From Sphingobium bisphenolivorans (lineage in GTDB: Bacteria; Pseudomonadota; Alphaproteobacteria; Sphingomonadales; Sphingomonadaceae): 64,000 nt of DNA. The stretch spans positions 35,254 through 99,253 of the forward strand of contig NZ_ASTG01000006.1 in the NCBI RefSeq assembly GCF_000412635.1, read 5' to 3'. The notes under the pieces are model-generated. The model was given only the letters and a program-made list of their open reading frames with translations, did not search any database and was not told the origin of the DNA. Below are positions 46,620 to 55,383 of the stretch, piece by piece. Position numbers and translations under genes: made by a program. Numbering within the stretch: the first letter of the stretch is position 1; each line of letters opens with the position of its first letter.

Positions 46620-47306
46620 TCACCGCTCCGACAGGTAGTAACGGTCCTTCGCGGTGAGGTCATCGGCGAGGTCATAGACGATCGGCTGGCCGGTGGGGAT
46701 TTCCAACTCGGTGATCTCGTCATCGGGGATGTTCGAGAGATGCTTCACCAGCGCGCGGAGCGAGTTGCCGTGGGCGGAGATGAGGACGCGCTTGCCGGCC
46801 TTGAGGTCCGGGGCGATGCGCGCTTCCCAATAGGGCAGCACGCGGGCGATCGTGTCCTTGAGCGATTCCGTCGCGGGGATCGGGATACCGGCATAGCGGC
46901 GGTCCTGCGACAGGTCGAACTCGCTGCCCGCTTCCAGCGGCGGGGGCGGCGTGTCGAAGCTGCGGCGCCAGATCTTGACCTGATCGTCGCCATGCTTGGC
47001 CGCCGTCTCTGCCTTGTCGAGGCCGGTGAGGCCGCCATAATGGCGCTCGTTGAGGTGCCAGTCCTTCTCGACCGGCAGCCACAGGCGGCCCATTTCCTCA
47101 AGCGCCAAGTTCAGCGTCTTGATGGCGCGGGTCTGGACCGAGGTGTAGCACTGATCGAAGTCCAGTCCCTTTTCCGCCATCAGGCGGCCGGCGGCGCGCG
47201 CTTCCTCGGCACCCTTCTCGGTCACGTCCACGTCCCACCATCCGGTGAAGCGGTTTTCCAGATTCCAGGACGACTGGCCATGGCGGATGAGGACGAGCGT
47301 TGGCAT
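46620..47306 (-). CDS. gpmA: 2,3-bisphosphoglycerate-dependent phosphoglycerate mutase
   Basis: GpmA interconverts 3- and 2-phosphoglycerate in lower glycolysis. The 228-aa protein has the phosphohistidine motif [29 protein letters not shown] and the second His in [19 protein letters not shown] 47306 has AGGAG 9 nt upstream and gives [10 protein letters not shown], so the longer in-frame start is rejected. Confidence 0.95.
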   Translation of the reverse strand: MPTLVLIRHGQSSWNLENRFTGWWDVDVTEKGAEEARAAGRLMAEKGLDFDQCYTSVQTRAIKTLNLALEEMGRLWLPVEKDWHLNERHYGGLTGLDKAETAAKHGDDQVKIWRRSFDTPPPPLEAGSEFDLSQDRRYAGIPIPATESLKDTIARVLPYWEARIAPDLKAGKRVLISAHGNSLRALVKHLSNIPDDEITELEIPTGQPIVYDLADDLTAKDRYYLSER

Positions 47307-47352
47307 GAAGCGTATCTCCTGCACGAGAAACCAAGATTTGCGCCCTCCCATA

Positions 47353-47372
47353 GCGCCGGAAATATCCGGCGC
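47353..47372. other. Strong hairpin in the gpmA/sppA divergent gap
   Basis: GCGCCGGA-AATA-TCCGGCGC is a perfect 8-bp stem with a 4-nt loop, 47 bp upstream of the gpmA start and about 90 bp before sppA. It could be a 5'-UTR hairpin of gpmA. There is no U-tract in either direction. Confidence 0.45.
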
Positions 47373-47460
47373 AAGCTTGTCCGCTGCGTCATTCCGCCCA
47401 CATTGCAGTCGTTCCGCCGATGGGATAGCTCAGGAGCAGCAGGAAAGAGGAACCGGAAAC

Positions 47461-49344
47461 TTGGCATTCGTAAAGGGCGTCTGGCGCATTTTGGTGACGA
47501 TCAAGGACGGCCTGGTGCTGCTGTTCCTGCTGCTGTTCTTCGGCCTGCTCTACGCCGCCCTGTCCTGGTCCCCCGCCCCCGCCGGGTCGGTGAGCAGCGG
47601 CGCGCTGCTGCTGAAGCTGGACGGCACGATCGTGGAGCAGCCGCAGGAAGCCGATCCCATGGCGCTGCTGACCGGCTCCGGATCGCGCATGAAGGAATAT
47701 CGGCTGTCCAACATCATCGCCGCGCTGGACGCCGCGAGGGACGATGACAAGGTCAAGGCGGTGGTGCTGAACCTCAATGGCTTCATCGGTGGCGGGCAGG
47801 TCGCACTGGCCCGCGTCGGCAAAGCGCTGGACGCGGTGCGGGCGGCGAAGAAGCCGATCTATGCCTTCGCCACCATCTACACGGATGACAGCTATCAGCT
47901 GGCCGCGCATGCGACCGAAAGCTGGGTCGATCCGCTGGGCGGCGTGGCGGTCATGGGGCGCGGGGGATCGGGGCTCTATTATAAGGGGCTGATCGACAAG
48001 CTGGGCGTCAACACCCATGTTTATCGCGTCGGCACCTATAAGAGCTTCGTCGAGCCCTTCATCCGGTCCGAACAGTCACCCGAGGCAAAGCAGGCCAATC
48101 AGGCGCTGGCCGACGCGCTGTGGCAGAATTGGCAGGATGAAGTCGCCAAGGCACGGCCCAAGGCGAAGGTCGCCGCTTACGCAGGCGACCCGGCCGCAGC
48201 CGCGACCGGCGCCGGCGGCAACCTTGCCAAGGCGGCGCTGAATGCTGGCCTGATCGACCGGCTGGGCGATGAGGCAGCCTTCGGCGCGCGTGTCGCGCAG
48301 GTCGTGGGCGAGGCCCCGGATGAGCGGCCCGGCGATTTCGCTGCGATCGACCTTGGCACCTATATGAAGGCGCATAAGCGGGTCAATGGCGGGCAGATCG
48401 GCGTCATCACCATCGCGGGCAACATTGTCGATGGTGAAGCGGGCCCGGGCTCAGCGGCTGGCGACACGATCTCCGCGCTGATCGACAAGGCGCTGGCCGA
48501 AAAGGAACTGAAGGCGCTGGTCGTGCGCGTCGATTCGCCGGGTGGATCGGTGATGGCATCGGAAAAGATCCGCAGCGCCATCATGCAGGCCAAGGCGAAG
48601 GGCATGCCGGTGGTCGCCTCCATGGGTAATGTCGCGGCGAGCGGCGGCTATTGGGTGTCGACACCCGCCGATATCGTCTTTGCGGAGCCCGACACGATCA
48701 CCGGCTCGATCGGCGTGTTCGGCATTCTTCCCAGCTTCGAGGGCACATTGGCGAAAATGGGCGTGACCACCGACGGCGTACGCACCACGCCGCTGTCGGG
48801 GCAACCCGATCTGGCGGGCGGCACCACGCCCGAGTTCGACCGGATCATGCAGATGGGCGTCGAGGACATCTACCGCCGGTTCGTGGCACTGGTGGCGCAG
48901 GCGCGGCACAGGTCGCCCCAGCAGATCGATGCGATCGCGCAGGGCCGCGTATGGGACGGCGGGACCGCGCGGCAGATCGGCCTGATCGACCGCTTCGGCG
49001 GGCTGGAGGATGCCATCGCGGAAGCGGCAAAGCGCGCCAAGATCGATCCGGCGAAGGCCAGGCCCTATTGGATCGAGAAGGAACCCGATAAATTCACCCA
49101 GTTGCTCCAGACCATCTCTCAGCGCGAGGAGGATGACGATGCCGGGGCGCCGACCGACCTGCTGGGGCAACAAGCCATGATGCAGCGGAACTGGGCGATG
49201 CAGGCGCTCGCCGACGTGCAGGCGCTGGTGAGCGGTGCGGGCGTTCGGGCGGATTGCCTGGAGTGCCGAGGCTTTGGCGCACCGCGCGTGACGCAGGTGA
49301 ACAGGCAGGGGTGGCTTGGCATCGCGCTGAATCTGTTGCGATAG
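47461..49344 (+). CDS. sppA: Signal peptide peptidase SppA, long (67K) type
   Basis: SppA degrades cleaved signal peptides in the inner membrane. The 627-aa protein has an N-terminal membrane helix and two tandem peptidase domains. Lys194 in VGTYKSFVEPF and Ser394 in NVAASGGYW are 200 residues apart, the same spacing as the E. coli dyad (209/409). The start is a TTG at 47461. The last 40 residues (ADCLECRGFGAPRVTQ) look unrelated to the family. Confidence 0.93.
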   Translation: MAFVKGVWRILVTIKDGLVLLFLLLFFGLLYAALSWSPAPAGSVSSGALLLKLDGTIVEQPQEADPMALLTGSGSRMKEYRLSNIIAALDAARDDDKVKAVVLNLNGFIGGGQVALARVGKALDAVRAAKKPIYAFATIYTDDSYQLAAHATESWVDPLGGVAVMGRGGSGLYYKGLIDKLGVNTHVYRVGTYKSFVEPFIRSEQSPEAKQANQALADALWQNWQDEVAKARPKAKVAAYAGDPAAAATGAGGNLAKAALNAGLIDRLGDEAAFGARVAQVVGEAPDERPGDFAAIDLGTYMKAHKRVNGGQIGVITIAGNIVDGEAGPGSAAGDTISALIDKALAEKELKALVVRVDSPGGSVMASEKIRSAIMQAKAKGMPVVASMGNVAASGGYWVSTPADIVFAEPDTITGSIGVFGILPSFEGTLAKMGVTTDGVRTTPLSGQPDLAGGTTPEFDRIMQMGVEDIYRRFVALVAQARHRSPQQIDAIAQGRVWDGGTARQIGLIDRFGGLEDAIAEAAKRAKIDPAKARPYWIEKEPDKFTQLLQTISQREEDDDAGAPTDLLGQQAMMQRNWAMQALADVQALVSGAGVRADCLECRGFGAPRVTQVNRQGWLGIALNLLR

Positions 49345-49384
49345 GCACGGGTCGCGCACCAACCGCTCACGCCCAAGAGGTGCC

Positions 49385-49400
49385 GGCGGAACGATCCGCC
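49385..49400. other. Short hairpin between convergent sppA and TRIC genes
   Basis: GGCGGA-ACGA-TCCGCC forms a perfect 6-bp stem with a 4-nt loop, 41 bp after the sppA stop. There is no U-tract, so a terminator role is only possible. Nothing else is evident in the 166-bp gap. Confidence 0.35.
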
Positions 49401-49510
49401 GCCATCGGCCGGGAAAAGGAGGCTTAGCGCGGAGGCTGCCGTAAGAAGCGATCACGCGCTAGTGCGACCTGCTCCGGCTCCAGGAACATGCTTCCGATAA
49501 CAAGACGGGC

Positions 49511-50143
49511 CTAATCCCGCATTTCATAGGTAGGCAGCCCCAGCCCGCGCCAGATGGCGACCGCACGCAGCAGAAAGCCGAGCAGCGCAGCGATCACGCC
49601 CGCCACCGGAACGTCCAGGCCCCACCAGCGCAGAACCACGAACAGGCCTGACGCCAGCGCGGCCGCAGTCACATAAAGCTCCGGGCGCAACAGGATCGAG
49701 GGCTCATGCGCGAGCAGGTCGCGCATGATGCCGCCGACGCAGCCGGTGACCACGCCCATCATCGCTGCGACGAGCGGCGGGATGCCAAAGCTCATCGCCT
49801 TCGCCGCCCCATAGACGGCGAAGGCAGCAAGGCCCACTGCGTCGAGCCAGTCGAGCGCATGATCGCTCCACAGGCGGCGCGGGGTGAACCAGACGAGCAG
49901 CGCGGCGCTCATGCAGACGATGGCGGGCACCGCGTCATGCACCCAGAAGACCGGCGCGCCGATAAGCAAGTCGCGCACCGTCCCGCCGCCCACGCCCGTC
50001 ACCAGCGCGAAAAAGGCGAAGGTGACGAGCGTCTGACGCAGCCGCGCAGCAGCCAGCGCGCCTGAAGCGGCGAAGACGAATATGCCGACGATGCTCAGCG
50101 CCTCCAGAACAGGACCGATCTGCGGCAGCAATGTCTGGTGCAT
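49511..50143 (-). CDS. TRIC-type (UPF0126) cation channel family protein
   Basis: The 210-aa protein has seven hydrophobic segments in two related halves, with GVGGGTVRDLLIG in the first and GCVGGIMRDLLA in the second, the marker glycine-rich kinked helices of the bacterial TRIC/YadS family. These form trimeric potassium-permeable channels. It lies 15 nt after the glutathione peroxidase gene and may be co-transcribed. Confidence 0.87.
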   Translation of the reverse strand: MHQTLLPQIGPVLEALSIVGIFVFAASGALAAARLRQTLVTFAFFALVTGVGGGTVRDLLIGAPVFWVHDAVPAIVCMSAALLVWFTPRRLWSDHALDWLDAVGLAAFAVYGAAKAMSFGIPPLVAAMMGVVTGCVGGIMRDLLAHEPSILLRPELYVTAAALASGLFVVLRWWGLDVPVAGVIAALLGFLLRAVAIWRGLGLPTYEMRD

Positions 50144-50158
50144 GAGCGTCGCTGCGGC

Positions 50159-50704
50159 TTATTTCGCCAGTTCAGTCTCGATGGCGCCGACCAGCGCGGC
50201 ATCGTCGGGCGCCGTCGTGGGCGCGAAGCGGCCGGCGATGGTGCCATCCTTGGCGATCAGGAATTTCTCGAAGTTCCAAAGCACTTCGGGTTCAGGATTG
50301 GGCGTGATGCCATAGCCCTGCAGCCTTTCGCGAAAGGCGGCGCCATCACCCTGCGAGGCCGGCTGGCCGCCGGTCAGCGCGGCATAGAGCGGATGCTTTT
50401 CGGGGCCCGTGACCACGATCTTCTCGAACATCGGGAAATCGACACCGAAATTGGTGGTGCAGAAGGTCGCGATCTCGTCATTGCTCCCCGGTTCCTGCGC
50501 ACCGAAATCATTGGCGGGGAAGCCGGCGACGACCAGCCCCTTGTCCTTATAGTCGCGATAAAGCTTCTCCAGCCCTTCATATTGCGGGGTCAGCCCGCAT
50601 TTGGAGGCGACATTGACCACCAGCACGACCTTGCCGGCATAATCGCCAAGGCTGGCGTCCGTACCCTCGATGGTCTTGAGCGGGATCTGCTGGATATCGG
50701 TCAT
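50159..50704 (-). CDS. Glutathione peroxidase (thioredoxin-fold peroxidase)
   Basis: The 181-aa protein has the peroxidatic Cys36 in NVASKCGLTPQY, the conserved Gln in FPANDFGAQEPG and the Trp-Asn in WNFEKFLI. It uses cysteine rather than selenocysteine, and such enzymes often take electrons from thioredoxin. It reduces peroxides in the cytosol. Neighbours are the TRIC and VIT genes on the same strand. Confidence 0.92.
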   Translation of the reverse strand: MTDIQQIPLKTIEGTDASLGDYAGKVVLVVNVASKCGLTPQYEGLEKLYRDYKDKGLVVAGFPANDFGAQEPGSNDEIATFCTTNFGVDFPMFEKIVVTGPEKHPLYAALTGGQPASQGDGAAFRERLQGYGITPNPEPEVLWNFEKFLIAKDGTIAGRFAPTTAPDDAALVGAIETELAK

Positions 50705-50736
50705 CTATCGTCTCCTTCAAAAATCTCTGCCGGCCA

Positions 50737-51465
50737 TCACAGGGCCGCGCCGAAAAGCCTGCCTGCTCCCGCCGTCACCGCCATCGCCAGCACACCCCAG
50801 AAAGTGACGCGGGCAATGGCGCGCGCGCTATGCCCGCCCCCAAGACGGGCGCCGACATAGCCGAGCAGCGCGAGACACAGGAGCGAGGTGATCGCGACAG
50901 CCGCGATGACTGCGGCGGCCGGGCTGACTGCCGCCGCCAGCACGGGCGCGAGGGCACCGGCCGAGAAAGTAAGGGCAGAGGTCAGCGCGGCCTGAACGGG
51001 GCGCGCCGTGCTGACCTCCGAAATGCCGAGTTCGTCCCGGGCATGCGCGGCGAGCGCGTCGGCCGCCATCAACTGCCTTGCCACCTCGCCGGCAAGATCG
51101 CGGGTGAGGCCGCGCTCCACATAGATGTCGCGCAGTTCTTCCCATTCGACATGAGGCTGCTGCGCCAGCGCCTTCTTCTCCTTGGCGAGATCCGCCCGTT
51201 CCGTGTCGGACTGCGCGCTGACGGAGACATATTCGCCCGCCGCCATCGACATCGCGCCAGCGACGAGCGCGGCGATGCCGGAGAGGAGGATGGTCTGGGC
51301 AGAGGCGCCTGACGCGGCGATCCCGGTCAGCAGGCTGGCCGTCGATACGATGCCGTCATTGGCGCCCAGCACCGCGGCGCGAAGCCAGCCGACACGGTTG
51401 ACATAATGGACGGCGTGATGGCCGTCGATCATGTCCCTGTCCTTAATCGCGGTGGCCTGCTCCAT
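50737..51465 (-). CDS. VIT1/CCC1 family transporter
   Basis: The 242-aa protein has five hydrophobic segments. HYVNRVGWLRAAVLGANDGIVSTASLLTG and AGAMSMAAGEYVSVSAQSD are the first-helix and second-helix motifs of the VIT family, which moves Fe2+ or Mn2+ out of the cytosol; the middle cytosolic loop (EWEELRDIYVERGL) is the metal-binding helical domain. ATG 51465 gives the usual short N-terminus. Beside a peroxidase gene, an iron-detoxifying role is plausible. Confidence 0.88.
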   Translation of the reverse strand: MEQATAIKDRDMIDGHHAVHYVNRVGWLRAAVLGANDGIVSTASLLTGIAASGASAQTILLSGIAALVAGAMSMAAGEYVSVSAQSDTERADLAKEKKALAQQPHVEWEELRDIYVERGLTRDLAGEVARQLMAADALAAHARDELGISEVSTARPVQAALTSALTFSAGALAPVLAAAVSPAAAVIAAVAITSLLCLALLGYVGARLGGGHSARAIARVTFWGVLAMAVTAGAGRLFGAAL

Positions 51466-51548
51466 GCACCTATCCCTGTCCGGCTCCTTGGCTATCAGAT
51501 GAGGGAATGGGCGCAAGGGCCTCTAAAGGTTGTCGCGTTGTGACGCCC

Positions 51549-51574
51549 CGTGTTCCTGCGGAAGCAGGAGCACG
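51549..51574. repeat. Short extragenic palindrome, family B, copy 1
   Basis: CGTGTTCCTGCGGAAGCAGG and then AGCACG: inverted arms CGTG(T/C)TCCTGC and GCAGGAGCACG. Related copies lie at 57111-57135 and 60221-60246, all in gene gaps. This copy lies between the VIT gene start and the uup stop. Confidence 0.8.
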
Positions 51575-51602
51575 TCGTTTCTCGATCAAGCCGGCAGATG
51601 AA

Positions 51603-53381
51603 TTACGCGCTCAGTCCTTCGGCCCTTTCCGCCAGTTCCAGCCAGCGCTCCTCCGCCTCGTCCTTTTCGGCGCGCGCCTTTTCGATCGCCTTGGTGAGCG
51701 CGTCGAACTTCTTGGGATCGCGGCTGTAGAGGCTGGGGTCGGCCAGGGCATCCTCATCGCGGGCGATCGCGGCCTCTATCTCCTCGATGCGCTTGGGCAA
51801 CAGATCAAGGTCACGCTGATCCTTGTAGCTGAGCTTGGTCGCGGCCGTCTTCGGCGGCGGGGGCGCGGAGGTCTTCTTCTCCTGCCGCGGCGCGTTCTTC
51901 GGCTTGCGCTTGGCGACCCAATCGGCATAGCCGCCGACGATCACGTCTATGGTGCCGGAGCCGTCGAGACCGAGTGTCACCGTTACGGTGCGATCGAGAA
52001 AGTCGCGGTCGTGGCTGACGATCAGGACGGTGCCCTCATAGTCGGCGATGACTTCCTGCAGCAGGTCGAGCGTTTCGAGGTCGAGATCGTTGGTCGGCTC
52101 GTCGAGTACGAGCAGGTTGGACTCGCGGGCAAATTCGCGCGCGAACAGCAGGCGGGATCGCTCGCCGCCGGACAAGGTGCCGACGCGCGCTTCCGCCAGC
52201 GAGGGGTCGAACAGGAACTCTTTCAGATAGCCGTGAACATGCTTGCGCACCCCGCGCACGTCGATCCAGTCGCCCCCTTCGGCCAGAACGTCGCGGACCC
52301 GCTTGTCGGGCTGCATCAGGCTGCGCTGCTGGTCGATAAAGATCATGTCGAGCGACTTGGCCTGCCGTACCGTGCCGCTGTCGGGGCCCAGTTCGCCGGT
52401 CAGAAGCTTCAGCAGCGTGGTCTTGCCAGCGCCATTGCCGCCGACGATGCCGATGCGGTCGCCGCGCTGGATGCGCAGGGAAAAGTCCTTGATGACGGCG
52501 CGGTCCCCGAACTGCTTGGTCACATGTTCGGCGGTGATGACGCTTTTCGTCTTGTTGTCGTCGCTGGCGACGGCAATCTTCGCCACGCCCTGCGGCCCCA
52601 CCATGGCAGCGCGCTGGGCTCGCATTTCCCAGAGTTTCGCTAGACGGCCCTGGTTGCGCTTGCGCCGCGCCGTGACACCGCGTTCCAGCCAGTGCGCCTC
52701 GATCTTGAGCTTGGCGTCAAGCTTCTCGGCGGCTCGGGTTTCCTCGGCATAGACGGCTTCCATCCACTCCTCGAAGCCGCCAAAGCCGATCTCATTGCGC
52801 TTTATGCCGCCCCGGTCCAGCCACAGCGTCTGCCGGGTCAGGCGCGTCAGGAAAGCGCGGTCGTGGCTGATGACGATGAATGCACCATTATAGCGGCTCA
52901 GCCAGCCTTCGAGCCAGTCGATCGCATCGATGTCGAGATGGTTGGTCGGCTCGTCCAGCAGCAGCAGGTCGGGCTCGCTGGCGAGCGCGCGGGCAATGGC
53001 GGCGCGGCGGCGCTCGCCTCCGCTGGCGGTGGCCGCCTCGCGATTGAGGTCGGTGCCGAGCTGGCTGGCGATCGCCTCCACCTCATGGGCCGGCGGTGCG
53101 TAATCGCCAGCCAGCGCGAACTCGCGGAGGGTCGCGAAGCCGGCGACGTCCGGGTCCTGCTCCAGCATGATCACGCGTGCGCCGGGCCGGACCGATCGGG
53201 TGCCCTCGTCCGCCTCGATCTGGCCGGCGATCAGCTTCAGCAGCGTGGTCTTGCCGGCGCCGTTGCGGCCGATCAGCGCCAGCCGGTCCCGCTCCCCCAC
53301 GAAAATGTCGAGGTTGCGAAACAACCAGTGGGTGCCCTGCGAAAGGCCGAGATTCTCGAAGGAAAGGATAGGTGCCGCCAT
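51603..53381 (-). CDS. ABC-F family ATPase (Uup-like)
   Basis: The 592-aa soluble protein has two ABC ATPase domains: Walker A GRNGAGKTT and GGNGAGKTT, signatures ASGGERRR and LSGGERSR, and Walker B LLLLDEPTNHLD and LLVLDEPTNDLD, joined by a charged linker (VTARRKRNQGRLAKLWEMRAQR). A C-terminal basic and coiled-coil extension (KTAATKLSYKDQRDLDLLPKR) is typical of Uup. ABC-F proteins act on ribosomes. ATG 53381 gives MAAPILSFENLGL and excludes a 40-residue upstream extension. Confidence 0.92.
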   Translation of the reverse strand: MAAPILSFENLGLSQGTHWLFRNLDIFVGERDRLALIGRNGAGKTTLLKLIAGQIEADEGTRSVRPGARVIMLEQDPDVAGFATLREFALAGDYAPPAHEVEAIASQLGTDLNREAATASGGERRRAAIARALASEPDLLLLDEPTNHLDIDAIDWLEGWLSRYNGAFIVISHDRAFLTRLTRQTLWLDRGGIKRNEIGFGGFEEWMEAVYAEETRAAEKLDAKLKIEAHWLERGVTARRKRNQGRLAKLWEMRAQRAAMVGPQGVAKIAVASDDNKTKSVITAEHVTKQFGDRAVIKDFSLRIQRGDRIGIVGGNGAGKTTLLKLLTGELGPDSGTVRQAKSLDMIFIDQQRSLMQPDKRVRDVLAEGGDWIDVRGVRKHVHGYLKEFLFDPSLAEARVGTLSGGERSRLLFAREFARESNLLVLDEPTNDLDLETLDLLQEVIADYEGTVLIVSHDRDFLDRTVTVTLGLDGSGTIDVIVGGYADWVAKRKPKNAPRQEKKTSAPPPPKTAATKLSYKDQRDLDLLPKRIEEIEAAIARDEDALADPSLYSRDPKKFDALTKAIEKARAEKDEAEERWLELAERAEGLSA

Positions 53382-53519
53382 GCCGGTGCAGCTAGGGCTT
53401 CGGGCGCTTCGCGGCAAGGGGGTGGAACCACATGCTTTCACGATGCTTTCAGCGCATGTCAGCGTCCGTTCATCGCAGCCGTTACAAAGTGGCCACCGCA
53501 CTCTCTTGGAGAAAAGCCT

Positions 53520-54248
53520 GTGAAATCAACCATTGCCCTCCTCGCTCTGGGCGTCGCCGCCCTGCCCGCCGCCGCTCTGGCGCAGACCAGCGTCACCATC
53601 GCGGAGACGGCTCCTGTGGTGACGCTCAACATCACGGAGACGGTGGAAGCCGCACCGGATGTGGCGATCGTCGGCACCGGGGTGCAGACGCGCGCCCCCA
53701 CCGCCGCACAGGCGATGCGTGACAATGCAGCCAAGATGGACAAGCTGATCGCGGCGCTCGCCAAGGCCGGCATCGCCAAGAAGGACGTCCAGACCAGCGG
53801 CATCAACCTGTCGGCGCAATATGATTACAGCAACCAGAACGGCCAGCCCTCCGGCCCGCGCTTCATCGGCTATGAGGCGTCCAATCAACTCAGCATCAAG
53901 CTGCGCGACATCAAGAAGGTGGGCGTGCTGCTCGACACCATGGTGGAGGCCGGCGCGACGAATGTGAACGGACCGAGCTTCTCGATCAGCGATCCCACGC
54001 CCATGCTGGCGCAGGCCCGCGCGGCGGCGCTGAAGAGCGCGAAGACGCAGGCGGATTATTATGCACAGGCGGCAGGCTATCGGACGGCGCGCCTCGTCTC
54101 CATCGCCGAGAGCAACAGCGGCGGCCAGCCGCCCATGCCGATGATGGTGCGGACGCAGTTCAAGGATGCGGCGGCCGCGACCCCGGTCGAGCCGGGCCAG
54201 GTCGGGTCGTCGGTCACGCTGACGGTGCAGTACGCGCTTGAGAAATGA
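53520..54248 (+). CDS. SIMPL domain (DUF541, YggE-like) periplasmic protein
   Basis: The 242-aa protein starts at GTG 53520 (GGAG 8 nt upstream) with a signal peptide cleaved after ALAQT. The mature part has NITETVEAAPDVAIVGTGVQTRAPTA, TSGINLSAQYDY and DYYAQAAGY, the SIMPL pattern. YggE-like proteins are periplasmic and linked to oxidative stress tolerance, without known catalysis. A strong hairpin follows the stop. Confidence 0.87.
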   Translation: MKSTIALLALGVAALPAAALAQTSVTIAETAPVVTLNITETVEAAPDVAIVGTGVQTRAPTAAQAMRDNAAKMDKLIAALAKAGIAKKDVQTSGINLSAQYDYSNQNGQPSGPRFIGYEASNQLSIKLRDIKKVGVLLDTMVEAGATNVNGPSFSISDPTPMLAQARAAALKSAKTQADYYAQAAGYRTARLVSIAESNSGGQPPMPMMVRTQFKDAAAATPVEPGQVGSSVTLTVQYALEK

Positions 54249-54253
54249 CCCGC

Positions 54254-54284
54254 CTTCCCCTCCGGCGTGGTCGGAGGGGAGGTT
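54254..54284 (+). terminator. Hairpin terminator after the SIMPL gene
   Basis: TCCCCTCCG (54256-54264) and CGGAGGGGA (54272-54280) form a 9-bp GC-rich stem with a 7-nt loop, extended by a G-U and a C-G pair, 6 nt after the stop. The trailing TT is short, so it is a weak-tail intrinsic terminator. Confidence 0.55.
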
Positions 54285-54331
54285 CTGCACCATTCACCAC
54301 CTGTTCAATGGTTGCCCGCTATGCCAGTGCC

Positions 54332-54646
54332 ATGAGAATGATGCGGTTCAGACTGATAGCGGCACTGGGCGTCGTAGCGGCACTTTCCACTGTGAGTCCG
54401 GTGGCTTACGCCGGCAGCCAGCGGGACGAGCAGGATGCCGCGCGGCGCGCGATGCTGGACGGGCAGGTCATGCCCTTCTCCCTCATCAAGCGCCGTGTCG
54501 ATTCCACAATGGGCGGCGCGACCTATCTGGGCAGCGAGTTCAATCCCTCCTCCAACCGCTATCGCCTGAAATATGTGAAAAACGGCAAGGTGGTATGGGT
54601 TGATGCGGACGGTCGCACGGGCGATATAATCGGCTGGGCGCGCTGA
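54332..54646 (+). CDS. Small exported PepSY-like protein
   Basis: The 104-aa protein has a signal peptide (cleaved after AYA) and a single small domain: ARRAMLDGQVMPFSLIKRRVDSTMGG, then YRLKYVKNGKVVWVDADGRTGDIIG, a helix plus strand layout typical of PepSY domains. It precedes an OmpR-type response regulator and sensor kinase by 38 nt, a common arrangement in which the PepSY protein may modulate the sensor in the periplasm. Confidence 0.8.
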   Translation: MRMMRFRLIAALGVVAALSTVSPVAYAGSQRDEQDAARRAMLDGQVMPFSLIKRRVDSTMGGATYLGSEFNPSSNRYRLKYVKNGKVVWVDADGRTGDIIGWAR

Positions 54647-54684
54647 ACGGCGCGGTCAGGGCATAACAACAGAAACGGGGCCAT

Positions 54685-55350
54685 ATGCGTCTGCTGATCG
54701 TGGAAGATGAACCCAGCCTGGGGCAACAGCTCCGCAATACGCTGGAAGGTGCAGGCTACGCCGTGGACCTGGCGACCGATGGCGAGGATGGGCATTTCCT
54801 GGGATCGACCGAAAGCTATGATGCGGTGGTGCTCGACCTTGGGCTGCCTACCATCGACGGCCTGACCGTGCTGGACCGCTGGCGCAAGGAAGGACGCGGC
54901 TTTCCGGTGCTGGTGCTGACCGCGCGAGACAGCTGGTCCGACAAGGTCGCCGGTCTGGACGCGGGCGCGGACGACTATCTCGCCAAGCCATTTCAGAGCG
55001 AGGAACTGATCGCCCGCCTGCGCGCGCTGATCCGCCGTGCTTCGGGCAACGCATCGAGCGAACTCACCGCCGGCGACGTGCGACTGGATACGCGGTCGGG
55101 CAAGGTGACGTTGAAGGGCGAGCCGGTGAAGCTCACCGCGCAGGAATATAAGCTGCTCTCCTATCTGCTCCACCACAAGGGCAAGGTAGTGAGCCGCACC
55201 GAACTCATCGAGCATATCTACGATCAGGATTTCGATCGCGATTCGAACACGATCGAAGTGTTCGTGACCCGCATCCGCAAGAAGCTGGGCGCGGACGTCA
55301 TTACGACGATCCGGGGCCTTGGCTACAGCCTTGACGAGCCGGGGCGGTAG
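54685..55350 (+). CDS. OmpR/PhoP-type response regulator
   Basis: The 221-aa protein has a receiver domain (IVEDEPSLG, Asp51 in VVLDLGLP, LTARDSW, Lys in YLAKPF) and a winged-helix DNA-binding domain (LTAQEYKLLSYLLHHKGKVVS, RDSNTIEVFVTRIRKKLG, TIRGLGYSL). The sequence is nearest to the PhoP/QseB group. It lies between a PepSY gene and its sensor kinase (33-nt gap). Confidence 0.93.
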   Translation: MRLLIVEDEPSLGQQLRNTLEGAGYAVDLATDGEDGHFLGSTESYDAVVLDLGLPTIDGLTVLDRWRKEGRGFPVLVLTARDSWSDKVAGLDAGADDYLAKPFQSEELIARLRALIRRASGNASSELTAGDVRLDTRSGKVTLKGEPVKLTAQEYKLLSYLLHHKGKVVSRTELIEHIYDQDFDRDSNTIEVFVTRIRKKLGADVITTIRGLGYSLDEPGR

Positions 55351-55383
55351 AAATCCGCATCGGCCGAGCGTTCAACGCTGCTG

